The notes below the pieces were generated by a model, which was given only the letters and a program-made list of their open reading frames with translations, ran no database searches and was not told the DNA's origin. From an uncultured Gemmatimonadales bacterium (lineage in GTDB: Bacteria; Gemmatimonadota; Gemmatimonadetes; Gemmatimonadales; GWC2-71-9), in the NCBI GenBank assembly GCA_947259405.1, contig CAMYLY010000004.1:62001-126000 (forward strand): a stretch of 64,000 nucleotides of DNA. The letters are read 5' to 3'. Position 1 is the stretch's first letter, and each line of letters begins with the position of its first letter. The position numbers and the translations under genes are program-made. Of the stretch, positions 45,886 through 54,439 are shown piece by piece.

Positions 45886-46686
45886 TCAGTGGAGCGTGAG
45901 ACCCCCGTCCACTAAGATAACCTGTCCAGTGATGTGACGAGCGTCGTCAGAGCACAGGAACACAACCACGTTCGCCACGTCCTCCGGCTCCGCGATCCGC
46001 CCCAACACAGAGCCGTGCTCCGCATCGGCGACGATCTCGGAGGGGAGCGTGCTCAGCAGCTCTGTCTTGACGAATCCCGGCGCCACCGCGTTCACGTTCA
46101 CGTTGTAGGCGCCGAGATCTACGGCCGCCGACTTGGTCAGACCCACCAACGCCGCCTTGCTGGCGGTATAGTTCGCGATCCCGAACCCTGGTTGATACGC
46201 CTGATGGGACGAAATGCTCACCACCTTGCCGTATCGCTGGTTTCGCAGAAATGGTGCGATCGCCCGGATACAGTTGAAGGCACCGGTGAGGTTGGTCTGG
46301 AGCACCTCGTCCCACGCCAGGTCCGTCATGCGCCACAGCGCGCCGTCGTGAGCAATGCCGGCATTGTTGACCAAGTAGTGCAGGCCACCGAGCTGGGCAT
46401 GCGCGTTGGCAACGAACGTGGTCACCGCCTCTGAGTCCCGCACGTCGCAGTGCTCGCTGTACACCTCGACCCCGCATGCGCGAAGGGTCGTCTCGGTGAG
46501 CAGCGCTTGAGCCGAAATGTCCCGGTCGGGAAGCTCGATGTAGTTGAACGCGACGTTCACGCCACGTCGTGCAAAGCTGAGCGCAATCTCGCAGCCCAGC
46601 CCCGTCGCCGCCCCCGTGACCACAGCGGTGTGTCCACGCATCTCACGTCGTTTCACGCGTTGCGTCTGCTCGCGCTCGGCAATCAT
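45886..46686 (-). CDS. SDR family oxidoreductase (FabG-like)
   Basis: 266 aa from the ATG at 46684-46686; an ATG 15 codons later (46641) begins exactly at the nucleotide-binding core and may be the real start. TAVVTGAATGLGCEIAL is the NAD(P) motif, LHYLVNNAGIAHD the NNAG motif, SISSHQAYQPGFGIANYTASK the Ser-Tyr-Lys site and NVNAVAPGFVKTEL the post-catalytic segment; ITGQVILVDGGLTLH ends the fold. The FabG/acetoacetyl-CoA-reductase group is closest. With the crotonase downstream it could act on hydroxyacyl-CoA; the substrate is not shown. 135 nt separate it from cstA; I see no gene there. Confidence 0.87.
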   Translation of the reverse strand: MIAEREQTQRVKRREMRGHTAVVTGAATGLGCEIALSFARRGVNVAFNYIELPDRDISAQALLTETTLRACGVEVYSEHCDVRDSEAVTTFVANAHAQLGGLHYLVNNAGIAHDGALWRMTDLAWDEVLQTNLTGAFNCIRAIAPFLRNQRYGKVVSISSHQAYQPGFGIANYTASKAALVGLTKSAAVDLGAYNVNVNAVAPGFVKTELLSTLPSEIVADAEHGSVLGRIAEPEDVANVVVFLCSDDARHITGQVILVDGGLTLH

Positions 46687-46821
46687 TGCACCGGAATCGC
46701 CTGCAGACGCTCCGTAATCCGACGGATCCGAGCTGAATGGAATGGCCGGTCTCGCACGTTAAAGGCGGTAGAACGTACGCCCAGCAGCCCACCGTAGCAA
46801 CTCGGAGCGTCGACCGTCCGG

Positions 46822-48603
46822 CTATCCCGCACCCGTCGGAATACGGGGCTCCGCCTCGGCCATAGCATGGCCGGCCACGGCCCGGCGTACCGCTGCGGTG
46901 GCTTCAAGAATGAGCCACAGTTCGAGCACGAAGATGAACCCACCTACGACAAGCAGCGCCCCCTGATTGTCGGTCCAGTAGCGAATTAGGTTGATCACCA
47001 TGGCCCAGGTCGTCATGACCAACAGGAACGACATCGGGATAACGGTCACCCAAACCCGACGCTTCAGGTGCAATAGAAAGAGCGTGACGACCAGGAGACT
47101 CAGGGCGCCGGTGAGCTGATTGGTCGTGCCAAACAGGGGCCACAGCCTCATACCCCCGGCGCCTCGGTCGACCCCTAGCGCCAACAGCGCGCAGGCTGCT
47201 ACCGCGATGAACGTCGCGAACCACCGGTTCTGCGCAATCGACACGTTGTACTCCGCACCTAGCTCGGAGATGATGTACCGCTGCAAGCGAACACCGGTAT
47301 CCATGGTCGTCGCCGCGAAACTGATGACGACGACCGCAGCGAAGATCACGGCGAATCCCTGCGGGAGCCCAACACCCTGAGCGAGCACGCCCACCCCGTT
47401 GACGAAGGCGGCCGTCGCACCGGCCGACGCACTGGCCCACGTCCCGTAATGCTCGTGCCAACCATCCAACCCCGCATAGATCGCGAATCCGGCCGTGGTC
47501 GCGAGGATCGATGTTAGGGCGAGCGTCCCCTCACCAACCGCCCCACCGTACCCGACGTACCGCGCGTCCGTTTCCCGATCCAACTGTTTGGACGACGTCC
47601 CTGATGCCACGAGCCCATGGAAACCTGAGATCGCGCCGCACGCGATCGTGATGAACAACAGCGGAAACCAACTCGGTGCGTCCGCCGGCAGGTTCGTGTT
47701 CACTGCCGGAGCGATGACCTCCGGGTTCGTGAGGATGACACCCAAGAAGATGATGCCCAACGCCACGAAGAGTTGGTGGCTGTTGACATAATCACGTGGC
47801 TGTAGGAGGAGCCAAACGGGTAGCACACTCGCAAAGAAGGCGTAGACGAAGAGCAGAATCACCCATCCCGCTCGCACCCCGTCAACGCGCGCTGCGTCGA
47901 CGGCAGCGGCGGGGTCACCTGCCGATGCCGCCTGCTGCGCCGCCGTCGGGGCGAATCCGAAGAAATCCGGCAGAGACAAGGGCGCATACTGCCCGAGCCA
48001 AATCATGATGTAAAGCACAGCCAGGGCGCCCAACGAGGGCCACAGGAGCCCCGCCTTGGTTCGATAGATCAAGAATCCAACGGTCAGCGCGACGACCAGC
48101 GAGCCCCACACCGGAAGGACGGAGCCGGGGTTGGCCATGAACAAATTCGCAATGACCACCGCGAACACGGCATTCACCAGGAGCAGCAAGAAAAAGATGA
48201 TCAACAGGAACAAAACGCGGGCGCGACTCCCTACGATCCGCTCGGTGAGCGTCCCAATCGAGTTGCCCTTGTGGCGTGTTGAGATCCACAGCGTGCCGAA
48301 GTCATGCACGGCTCCGGCAAACACCGTCCCGAGCACCACCCACAGAAACGCGGGCAGCCATCCCCAGATCACGGCGATGGCGGGACCCACAATTGGCGCA
48401 GCCCCAGCCACGGAAGTGAAATGGTGTCCGAAAAGCACGTGCCGATTGGTCGGGACGTAGTCGACGCCGTCCTCAAACTCGTGCGACGGTGTGACGTAGT
48501 CCGGGTCCAACCGGTAGATGAATGTGGCGATGTATCGTGAATAGAGGAGATACCCGCTCAAAAAGGCGGTCACTCCCACGGCGAGGAGCGCGATAGAACT
48601 CAC
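46822..48603 (-). CDS. cstA: CstA family pyruvate/peptide transporter
   Basis: 593 aa, about 15 membrane helices. Family blocks: DGVDYVPTNRHVLFGHHFTSVAGAAPIVGPA (visible over about residues 45-75), GAVHDFGTLWISTRHKGNSIG, IACGAISGFHGLVASGTSSKQL and SFAATTMDTGVRLQRYII. CstA and BtsT/YjiY proteins import pyruvate or peptides under carbon limitation. The start is GTG at 48601-48603. The usual small partner YbdD (DUF466) is not next to it; instead an ArsA-type ATPase and a CC-ending small protein lie directly upstream in the same unit (32-nt and 4-nt gaps). It is longer than YjiY-type short forms only in the loops. Confidence 0.92.
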   Translation of the reverse strand: MSSIALLAVGVTAFLSGYLLYSRYIATFIYRLDPDYVTPSHEFEDGVDYVPTNRHVLFGHHFTSVAGAAPIVGPAIAVIWGWLPAFLWVVLGTVFAGAVHDFGTLWISTRHKGNSIGTLTERIVGSRARVLFLLIIFFLLLLVNAVFAVVIANLFMANPGSVLPVWGSLVVALTVGFLIYRTKAGLLWPSLGALAVLYIMIWLGQYAPLSLPDFFGFAPTAAQQAASAGDPAAAVDAARVDGVRAGWVILLFVYAFFASVLPVWLLLQPRDYVNSHQLFVALGIIFLGVILTNPEVIAPAVNTNLPADAPSWFPLLFITIACGAISGFHGLVASGTSSKQLDRETDARYVGYGGAVGEGTLALTSILATTAGFAIYAGLDGWHEHYGTWASASAGATAAFVNGVGVLAQGVGLPQGFAVIFAAVVVISFAATTMDTGVRLQRYIISELGAEYNVSIAQNRWFATFIAVAACALLALGVDRGAGGMRLWPLFGTTNQLTGALSLLVVTLFLLHLKRRVWVTVIPMSFLLVMTTWAMVINLIRYWTDNQGALLVVGGFIFVLELWLILEATAAVRRAVAGHAMAEAEPRIPTGAG

Positions 48604-48635
48604 GAAACCCGTCCTCAGATGGTGGACGCGATAAT

Positions 48636-49589
48636 CTATCCCTCGAACATGCTGCTGGGGATGGCGTCGAGCAGCACCTGTAATCCCGGCATTCCGTGCG
48701 GCTCGATATCGAGTCGCGGGATTTCGGCGATCGGGTGGCTGGAAAAACGCGACCGCACACGGTCGACGTACTGTTGTTCGCGGTCCAGGCGGGCTTGGTC
48801 GTTGCCCTGGAACCGCTGGTTCACGACGACGGCCGCGACGGGGATCGCGTTCCGATTCAGAACGTCGATCGAACGTTCCGTCTCTGCAACGGGGAGTAAC
48901 TCGGGGATGACGACGAAGACAAACCCCGTGCGCGCCGCGTCCGTGATCAACACACGCGCACGCTGGAAGCGCTGCTGTCGCTCCTGCAACGCCCCGAGGA
49001 TGGGATCGTGCGCTTCAACGCTGCCTTGGCCGGAGCCGGCAACCCGTCGCCACATGCGGCCGAGGACGTTGACCTTCTTCCGGCGGTCGACGAGACCATC
49101 GATCCAGACATTCATGAGCTCTGGAAGCGACAGCAGTCGTAGCGTATGCCCCAACGGTGCGGTGTCAAAGACGATCCGCTCGTACGCGCTGCCCAACTCG
49201 TCGAGAAGGCGCGTAAACCGGTCGAACAAGGCAGATTCGTCGGCCCCTGGCGTCACCCGCGCGATATCGATCTGGCGTTCCACCTCGGCTGCCAGACGTG
49301 GCGGCGTTGCATCCGCTACACGGCGCTTCACTTCGGAGATGTAGCGATCGGCTTCTTCAGCGGGGTCAATCTCCACCGCCCAAAGATTGGGTCGCACCGC
49401 CGTCGCTTCGTTGCCGAGTGTGCAACCGAGCGCATCGGAGGTCGAATGGGCGGGGTCGGTCGACACGAGGAGCGTCCGTCTTTCACGGCTGGCTGACGCA
49501 AGGGCGAGACACGCCGCTAGCGTCGTCTTGCCGACACCTCCTTTGCCGCCAAGGAACAAGACTTCACGATCGAACGGCGGCGTCGGCAT
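48636..49589 (-). CDS. ArsA/Get3-type ATPase
   Basis: 317 aa, a single ATPase half. The deviant Walker A is FLGGKGGVGKTTLAACLAL (residues about 12-30), the switch I region is VSTDPAHSTSDALG and switch II is FDTAPLGHTLRLLSLPE. The arsenite-binding cysteines of ArsA are absent, so this is a Get3-like or regulatory ATPase rather than an arsenical pump. In this operon it is flanked by cstA and a small protein ending in Cys-Cys, with gaps of 32 and 4 nt. A role in assembling or regulating the CstA transporter or in handling a small membrane partner is plausible by context only. Confidence 0.9.
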   Translation of the reverse strand: MPTPPFDREVLFLGGKGGVGKTTLAACLALASASRERRTLLVSTDPAHSTSDALGCTLGNEATAVRPNLWAVEIDPAEEADRYISEVKRRVADATPPRLAAEVERQIDIARVTPGADESALFDRFTRLLDELGSAYERIVFDTAPLGHTLRLLSLPELMNVWIDGLVDRRKKVNVLGRMWRRVAGSGQGSVEAHDPILGALQERQQRFQRARVLITDAARTGFVFVVIPELLPVAETERSIDVLNRNAIPVAAVVVNQRFQGNDQARLDREQQYVDRVRSRFSSHPIAEIPRLDIEPHGMPGLQVLLDAIPSSMFEG

Positions 49590-49593
49590 GGGC

Positions 49594-49875
49594 TCAACAG
49601 CAGCGGAATCCGCCCTCCGGAGCCTGTTCCATCCCCATCCGGAGGTGCCACTGGTGAAACTCCTCCAGCAGATCCGGATACAGTTCTAGCGCATAGAACG
49701 CCGCTGGATTTGGTGTACCGAGCAGGTCCGAGAAACTCAGTAGCAGGAAGATGTCACGTTGTTCACGGTAGGCTCGGTACATCTGCGATCGATACGGGGC
49801 AAAGTACATCTCCTCGTAGATGTCGCGTGCAGCCCGCAATCGTCTTCGGAGAGCCGCTCTCCACGTGAAGGACAC
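49594..49875 (-). CDS. Small CC-ending protein (cory-CC-star type)
   Basis: 93 aa. It is helical and aromatic-rich (IYEEMYFAPYRSQMYRAYRE), with a middle segment RDIFLLLSFSDLLGTPNPAAFYALELYPDLLEEFHQWH and a C-terminus ending in two cysteines immediately before the stop (GGFRCC, C92 and C93). This matches what I remember of the cory-CC-star family, small proteins encoded beside ArsA-type ATPases; the recollection is not checked. The CC end may bind metal or a persulfide, or be a lipid or redox site. It overlaps the DUF885 gene by one base and is followed by the ATPase gene after 4 nt. Confidence 0.75.
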   Translation of the reverse strand: MSFTWRAALRRRLRAARDIYEEMYFAPYRSQMYRAYREQRDIFLLLSFSDLLGTPNPAAFYALELYPDLLEEFHQWHLRMGMEQAPEGGFRCC

Positions 49876-51482
49876 TACGCGTTCCCCAACCCCATCCCCC
49901 AGCGGGCCAGGCTCGGTGGTAGCCCACCGTACGTCAGCACGGCATCGTGAAAGGCGCGGGGACCCTGATCCTTGCCGCCGTTCTTCGCATAGAATGCATC
50001 ACGCAGTCGCAACAACTCTCGCCGACCCAGGGCATAGCTCGCCTGGTAGACTGGCTCGGCGCAGTATCGACGCACCTCGGCCAAGGCCAGTCGCCGATCA
50101 AAGCCAACACGATCGACCATGAGGTCCACCGCCTCGGCGACGCTCATACTTCCTGTGTGAAGGCCGACGTCTATCACCACACGCAGCGCTCGCCACAGGA
50201 GCGCAATCTTCTGGAAGAATCGCTCATGCGGGTCCGCGAAGAACCCCTCCTCCGCCATCATCTCTTCACAATAGAGCGCCCATCCTTCGACCATGATCGG
50301 TGACCACAATACCGTACGGGCGCGACGCGGAAGACCGTTGGTCCGAACGAAATGCAGATGATGCCCTGGATATCCTTCGTGCAAGGCCGTCACCGGAAGA
50401 TCGTATCGGCAATGGTCACGCAAGGCCCCATCGTGACCGCTTGGCCCACCTTCAGGAACCGTTACGTAAAACCAACCGGATTGATCCTCTGAGAATGGGC
50501 CAGGTGGCTGGTAGGCGGCAAAGGGGATCAGAGGCTGAAGAAAGCGAGGGGTCTGAATGACGCGCAGCTCGGCATCGGGCACGTCCAGGAGCGTTCTCTC
50601 ACCCACAAAGTCCCGCGCCCGCTGCATGTGCACGTCGTAGCTCGCCACGAGATCGTCGCCCATCGGATGGTTCTCTCGCAACGCGTCGGCGACGTGCATC
50701 CACGAACTGGTCTTGTCGATCTCGCGCGCGAGCGCCCTCAAATCCGCCTCTGTCGCCTCTACGAGTTTCCAGCCGAACCGCGTCAATTCCGTCGTGGTCT
50801 GCGAAACCGCAAGATCAAACTGAAGTCGGAAGTCGAAGGCGTCTTCACCGATGGCGAACGATTCAGCTGGACCATCTCGGAGATCCTCCAACCCCTGGGC
50901 AAATATTTCGAGCGCTCCACGCGCCTGCTCGGCCGCCTCTGCGACATCTTCTCTTGCATCCACGCAATACAATTCGACCTGATCGATCAGCTCCGACCCT
51001 GGCGCGAACACTTGTGCGGCGGTGTCGAGAAACACCTCAGGCGGTGCATCGATCGTGGCGAGGGCCTGGGCAACAAAATCAGGTACTTCCTCGAGACGCC
51101 GCTTGAGTGATTGGGCCGTATGTGCGGGCGCGCGATCCTGGAAGACCAGCAGGAGGTGGAGCGACTCCAGGAGGTGGTTGATCCAGTGACCCGGATTGCG
51201 CTCGTGCGGTCGCTCCTTTGTATACCGGTGCACGGTCACGCGGATCTTGTTCAGCAATGCCGTCCGATCGATTTCGTCATCTAAGGAGCAGACGTCGATG
51301 GCTTCGAGCGATCCGGCAATCGATTGCAGTGCCGCCACATATGCACTGACGCTTTCGCTGTCAAACAGGCCGAGTCGATGATCATACTCGGTCACACCCG
51401 CGCCCGTTGCCGCGGCCGGGTCCATGTTCCAGGCGAGGTCCAGGTACGAGTCAACCAGTTGGTCCAACGGCCCCGGCGTCAC
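49875..51482 (-). CDS. DUF885 family putative metallopeptidase
   Basis: 535 aa. The DUF885 hallmark HEGYPGHHLHFVR, with the H-E-x-x-x-H-H zinc-like site, is followed by EGWALYCEEMM carrying the further glutamate. The N-terminal two-thirds is all-helical. There is no signal peptide, unlike many exported members, so this one is probably cytosolic. Some DUF885 proteins have been studied as peptidases, but substrates are poorly known. The start is GTG at 51480-51482, overlapping the stop of the aldolase-type synthase gene (GTGA), and the stop overlaps the next start, so it is locked within the operon. Confidence 0.88.
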   Translation of the reverse strand: MTPGPLDQLVDSYLDLAWNMDPAAATGAGVTEYDHRLGLFDSESVSAYVAALQSIAGSLEAIDVCSLDDEIDRTALLNKIRVTVHRYTKERPHERNPGHWINHLLESLHLLLVFQDRAPAHTAQSLKRRLEEVPDFVAQALATIDAPPEVFLDTAAQVFAPGSELIDQVELYCVDAREDVAEAAEQARGALEIFAQGLEDLRDGPAESFAIGEDAFDFRLQFDLAVSQTTTELTRFGWKLVEATEADLRALAREIDKTSSWMHVADALRENHPMGDDLVASYDVHMQRARDFVGERTLLDVPDAELRVIQTPRFLQPLIPFAAYQPPGPFSEDQSGWFYVTVPEGGPSGHDGALRDHCRYDLPVTALHEGYPGHHLHFVRTNGLPRRARTVLWSPIMVEGWALYCEEMMAEEGFFADPHERFFQKIALLWRALRVVIDVGLHTGSMSVAEAVDLMVDRVGFDRRLALAEVRRYCAEPVYQASYALGRRELLRLRDAFYAKNGGKDQGPRAFHDAVLTYGGLPPSLARWGMGLGNA

Positions 51483-52759
51483 CTGCTCGAGCTCTCCTCA
51501 CGAAGGTGATCGATCAGCTCCCGGCATTCGATCTCGCCCAACACACGATCCGCGGTCTTCGCCTTGTCGAACAGCACCGTGCAGAGCTGCTCGTCATCCG
51601 GATCGTAGCCGTGTTCTGCCAACCAGTATTTCACGTTGGACATGCCGGAAACGGGTGAAATCTCGATCACTTGTCGAGCGCCAAATGTGTGCGCCGGCAC
51701 GCTCGAATACACGCGGTCGGCCAACCAGTCGTCGCCTTTCTTTTTGGCTTTGATGATCGCCGCAGCATGGACTCCCGTCCCGGTCCGGAATGCGTCTCCA
51801 CCTATGACTGGGTAGTTCTCGGGGAGGGGAACGCCAACCGTTTGCGCCGCCAACTCGCAGTAGGCGCGCAGGGCCGATACATCGTGCCGGTGGGCTCCTA
51901 GCAAATGGAGATTGACGATCAGGAGGTCCATCTCGGCATTGCCTACGCGCTCACCCACCCCCAGCGCGGTGGCATGGACCCGGTCAACGCCTGACTCAAT
52001 CGCCGCGAGGCAGTTGGCGAGTCCTAGGCCACGGTCGCGGTGCCCATGCCAGTCAATCTTCACCGGCACACCCGACGGCTGGACGATCTCGTCCCGGACA
52101 AACCGAACCAGATTCCTCACGCCATCCGGCGTGGCGTGTCCCACCGTGTCGGCGAGGCATATTCGGCGCGCGCCCAATTGAATCGCCGCCCCGTACAGCG
52201 TCTTCAACGTGTCCGGTTGCGCTCGTGTCGTGTCCTCGGTCACGAACATGACGGGCAACCCCTCCTTGACGGCGAAGGACACGGCCTTCTCGATGGTCTG
52301 GAGCATCCGATCGAGCGTCCACCCCTCGGCGTATTGCCTGATGGGGGACGATCCGATGAATGTCGCGGCCTCGATCGCGACGCCAACTTCTTGTGAGATC
52401 CGCGCGATTGGTTCCACGTCGGCCACGACCGTCCGCGCGGCACAGTTGGGTTCGATAGGGAGCTTCGCGTCGACGATCTCCTGCGCGAGTGCCCGCACCG
52501 ATTCTTGAACCTGCTGACCGGCACCAGGCAGCCCGATGTCTGCCGCCCCTATTCCCAACTCGGCCATGAGGTGCAGGAACCGCTTTTTGACCTCGATCGT
52601 CGGGTCGATGGCCGACGGTGACTGCAAGCCATCACGGAGCGTCTCGTCGTTCAAGACCACGGTCGCGTGTTGCCACTCGAACCCGCTTGCCGTGTTCCAG
52701 TCGTGGATGAGGGACGCTTCGTCCACCGCCGTGCCTTTCACGCTGCCCGCCCCGTGCAT
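51479..52759 (-). CDS. HMG-CoA lyase-like/2-isopropylmalate synthase-like acyltransferase
   Basis: 426 aa from the ATG at 52757-52759 (TGATG overlap with the bacilliredoxin gene). It has a TIM-barrel DRE-TIM metallolyase fold: the start motif reads VVLNDETLRDGLQSPSA and the metal HxH is in IDWHGHRDRGLGLANCLAA, with GVGERVGNAEMDLLIVNLHLL following. The family makes C-C bonds between acetyl-CoA and 2-oxoacids (IPMS, homocitrate, citramalate synthases) or cleaves HMG-CoA. A regulatory LeuA dimer domain is not seen; the C-terminal 90 residues (KAKKKGDDWLADRVYSSVPA) are more like the homocitrate/re-citrate synthase type. No leu genes are nearby. The substrate is open. Confidence 0.82.
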   Translation of the reverse strand: MHGAGSVKGTAVDEASLIHDWNTASGFEWQHATVVLNDETLRDGLQSPSAIDPTIEVKKRFLHLMAELGIGAADIGLPGAGQQVQESVRALAQEIVDAKLPIEPNCAARTVVADVEPIARISQEVGVAIEAATFIGSSPIRQYAEGWTLDRMLQTIEKAVSFAVKEGLPVMFVTEDTTRAQPDTLKTLYGAAIQLGARRICLADTVGHATPDGVRNLVRFVRDEIVQPSGVPVKIDWHGHRDRGLGLANCLAAIESGVDRVHATALGVGERVGNAEMDLLIVNLHLLGAHRHDVSALRAYCELAAQTVGVPLPENYPVIGGDAFRTGTGVHAAAIIKAKKKGDDWLADRVYSSVPAHTFGARQVIEISPVSGMSNVKYWLAEHGYDPDDEQLCTVLFDKAKTADRVLGEIECRELIDHLREESSSR

Positions 52760-53115
52760 CAATTGACTACTGCCGCCGAGAGGGCGTCTGTCGTGACTTC
52801 CCAATGTGACCCCGACCATACGACGGATCCATCCACGAGAGCAATCGCTTGGGGTGATTCGTGTGGTACCCCCAATCGCCGAGCGGCCTCCATCGAAAGC
52901 GCCCGCTGGGCCAACACATCCACGAGGTAAACGGGCACATCGGGGTGCTGCGCGGCGAACGCGCGGACGTGGCGCAGGGCCTTCGCACTAGACCAACACG
53001 CCGGGCTGTGCTTGAACAGGACGCCGCGACTGACTTCTAGCGCTTTCTCGAGGGCCTGTTCATCCACGACGGGTCGAACCGGCCGCTCGTCCTCAGGGGG
53101 CCGGAGCCACTTCAT
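52759..53115 (-). CDS. brxC: Monothiol bacilliredoxin BrxC (YtxJ family)
   Basis: 118 aa from the ATG at 53113-53115; an earlier TTG is less likely. A thioredoxin-like fold with a single redox cysteine C40 in LFKHSPACWSSAKALRHV, and the ending PHESPQAIALVDGSVVWSGSHWEVT closely matches YtxJ/BrxC proteins. In Bacillus these de-bacillithiolate proteins, so its presence suggests the organism may use bacillithiol. Its position among biosynthetic and Cys-Cys protein genes may relate to redox care of those products. It overlaps the nucleotidyltransferase gene by 23 nt. Confidence 0.85.
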   Translation of the reverse strand: MKWLRPPEDERPVRPVVDEQALEKALEVSRGVLFKHSPACWSSAKALRHVRAFAAQHPDVPVYLVDVLAQRALSMEAARRLGVPHESPQAIALVDGSVVWSGSHWEVTTDALSAAVVN

Positions 53116-54076
53116 CTGGTGCTGCCACCATGTTTTCCAAGTCACGATCCTCAATATGCACGTTGTCGCCTACCATGCTATGCACGACCGTGGCGCGGCG
53201 AACGACCGCTCCACGACCGATAATCGCATCGCGAACGGTACACCCCTCAACCGTCGCGCCTGACTCTACGACTACGTTGGGTCCCAGCGTGGACCGCACG
53301 ACCGTCGCGCCAGCTTCGATACGGACCGGGTGCTGCACGGTTGAACCATCCAATGACGCTCCCACCTCGGCGCGCCCGGCCTCGAGAAGATGGCGGTTGG
53401 TTTCCAGCACGGTTTCCACCTTCCCGCAGTCGTACCACCCATCCACGCTGGCCGTCAACAGCTTCTTCCCATGATCGATCATGTATTGAAACGCATCCGT
53501 CAAAAACCACTCGCCCTTCAACTGTGGCCCGGCCAGTGTCTCGTCGATCCCGGCGTACAAGGTCTCCCAATCGCGGATGTAGTAGAGGCCGATGTTCGCC
53601 AGCTTCGACACCGGCTCCGACGGCTTCTCCACGATCCGCTGCATGTACCCGTCATCATCCGTGACGACGACGCCGAAACGCTGGTAGTCCTCGACTTCCT
53701 TCGCCCAGATGATCCCGTCCGCTTGCGTGCGCTCAGTCAGATGCAGGTCGGCATCGAACACCGTGTCCACGAACACGATGAGTACGGGGCCATCGACGTA
53801 GTCCTTGGCGAGATGCACCGCACCGGCAGTCCCGTCCTGCACTTTCTGCTCAACGAAACGCGATGGGACATCGTATTGCCGGGAAACGAATGACTCGATC
53901 TGATCCTTGAGATGCCCGGTTATGAAGATGAGTTCCTCGACGTCCAATCCGTCGAGCTTATCCATCACGTAGTCGAGCACGGGCCGACCGGCCACTCGAA
54001 TCAACGGTTTCGGGGTATGTCGCGTGAGTGGGAGGAGGCGCGTGCCCTTTCCCGCGACAGGAAGGATCACCTTCAT
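53093..54076 (-). CDS. Sugar-phosphate nucleotidyltransferase with left-handed beta-helix
   Basis: 327 aa. The N-terminal nucleotidyltransferase has ILPVAGKGTRLLPLTRHTPKPLI and FVDTVFDADLH, followed by IVEKPSEPVSKLANIGLYYI and GEWFLTDAFQYMI. From about residue 235, hexapeptide repeats (IEAGATVVRSTLGPNVVVES) form a left-handed beta-helix. The layout equals that of glucose-1-phosphate thymidylyl/uridylyltransferase-like or mannose-1-phosphate guanylyltransferase-like proteins; nucleotide and sugar cannot be fixed. A cupin of the mannose-6-phosphate-isomerase type precedes it by 1 nt, which favours a mannose or other NDP-sugar for cell-surface polysaccharide. Confidence 0.87.
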   Translation of the reverse strand: MKVILPVAGKGTRLLPLTRHTPKPLIRVAGRPVLDYVMDKLDGLDVEELIFITGHLKDQIESFVSRQYDVPSRFVEQKVQDGTAGAVHLAKDYVDGPVLIVFVDTVFDADLHLTERTQADGIIWAKEVEDYQRFGVVVTDDDGYMQRIVEKPSEPVSKLANIGLYYIRDWETLYAGIDETLAGPQLKGEWFLTDAFQYMIDHGKKLLTASVDGWYDCGKVETVLETNRHLLEAGRAEVGASLDGSTVQHPVRIEAGATVVRSTLGPNVVVESGATVEGCTVRDAIIGRGAVVRRATVVHSMVGDNVHIEDRDLENMVAAPDEVAPAP

Positions 54077-54077
54077 A

Positions 54078-54425
54078 TCACACTCTCCCGTATCGGTCTT
54101 TCAACCGTATCACGTCATCGAGTTCCGGTGTCGAGGCCTCGAGCAGGTCGCTCGGAGTGACCGCCTCCATCTGATGGACCGTGCCGGGCGTGACGTGGTA
54201 GCTCTCTCCCTCGTGCATGGGCCGCTCGACCAGCTCGCCATCCTCCTGCACGCGAAAGATGATCTCGCCGCGCAGCACGTGAATCGTCTCGTCTTTCTTT
54301 TCGTGGTATTGCAGACTCAATACGTGGCCCGGCTCGATATGGAGAATCTTCCCCACGTAACGGTCGGTATGAGCCCAGATGAGCTCATAGCCCCACGGCT
54401 TGTCCACCTTGAATGGCACGTCCAA
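54078..54425 (-). CDS. Cupin-domain protein (mannose-6-phosphate isomerase type II-like)
   Basis: 115 aa if started at TTG 54423-54425, which has GAGG eight bases upstream; GTG 54417-54419 is the alternative. A single conserved-barrel cupin: VDKPWGYELIWAHTDRYVGKIL, LSLQYHEKKDETIHVLRGEI (metal histidines and glutamate) and HVTPGTVHQMEAVTPSDLLEAST. The KPWGxE opening is typical of the isomerase domain of PMI/GMP proteins. It would act on a sugar phosphate alongside the nucleotidyltransferase that begins 1 nt later. The frame stays open upstream into the ferredoxin gene, but that part is not protein-like. Confidence 0.82.
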   Translation of the reverse strand: MDVPFKVDKPWGYELIWAHTDRYVGKILHIEPGHVLSLQYHEKKDETIHVLRGEIIFRVQEDGELVERPMHEGESYHVTPGTVHQMEAVTPSDLLEASTPELDDVIRLKDRYGRV

Positions 54426-54439
54426 GACTGGTACCTCGC

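Noticed and set aside
48636..49589. Arsenite pump ATPase ArsA
   Set aside because: Only one ATPase half, no arsenite-binding cysteines and no arsB, arsC or arsR nearby.
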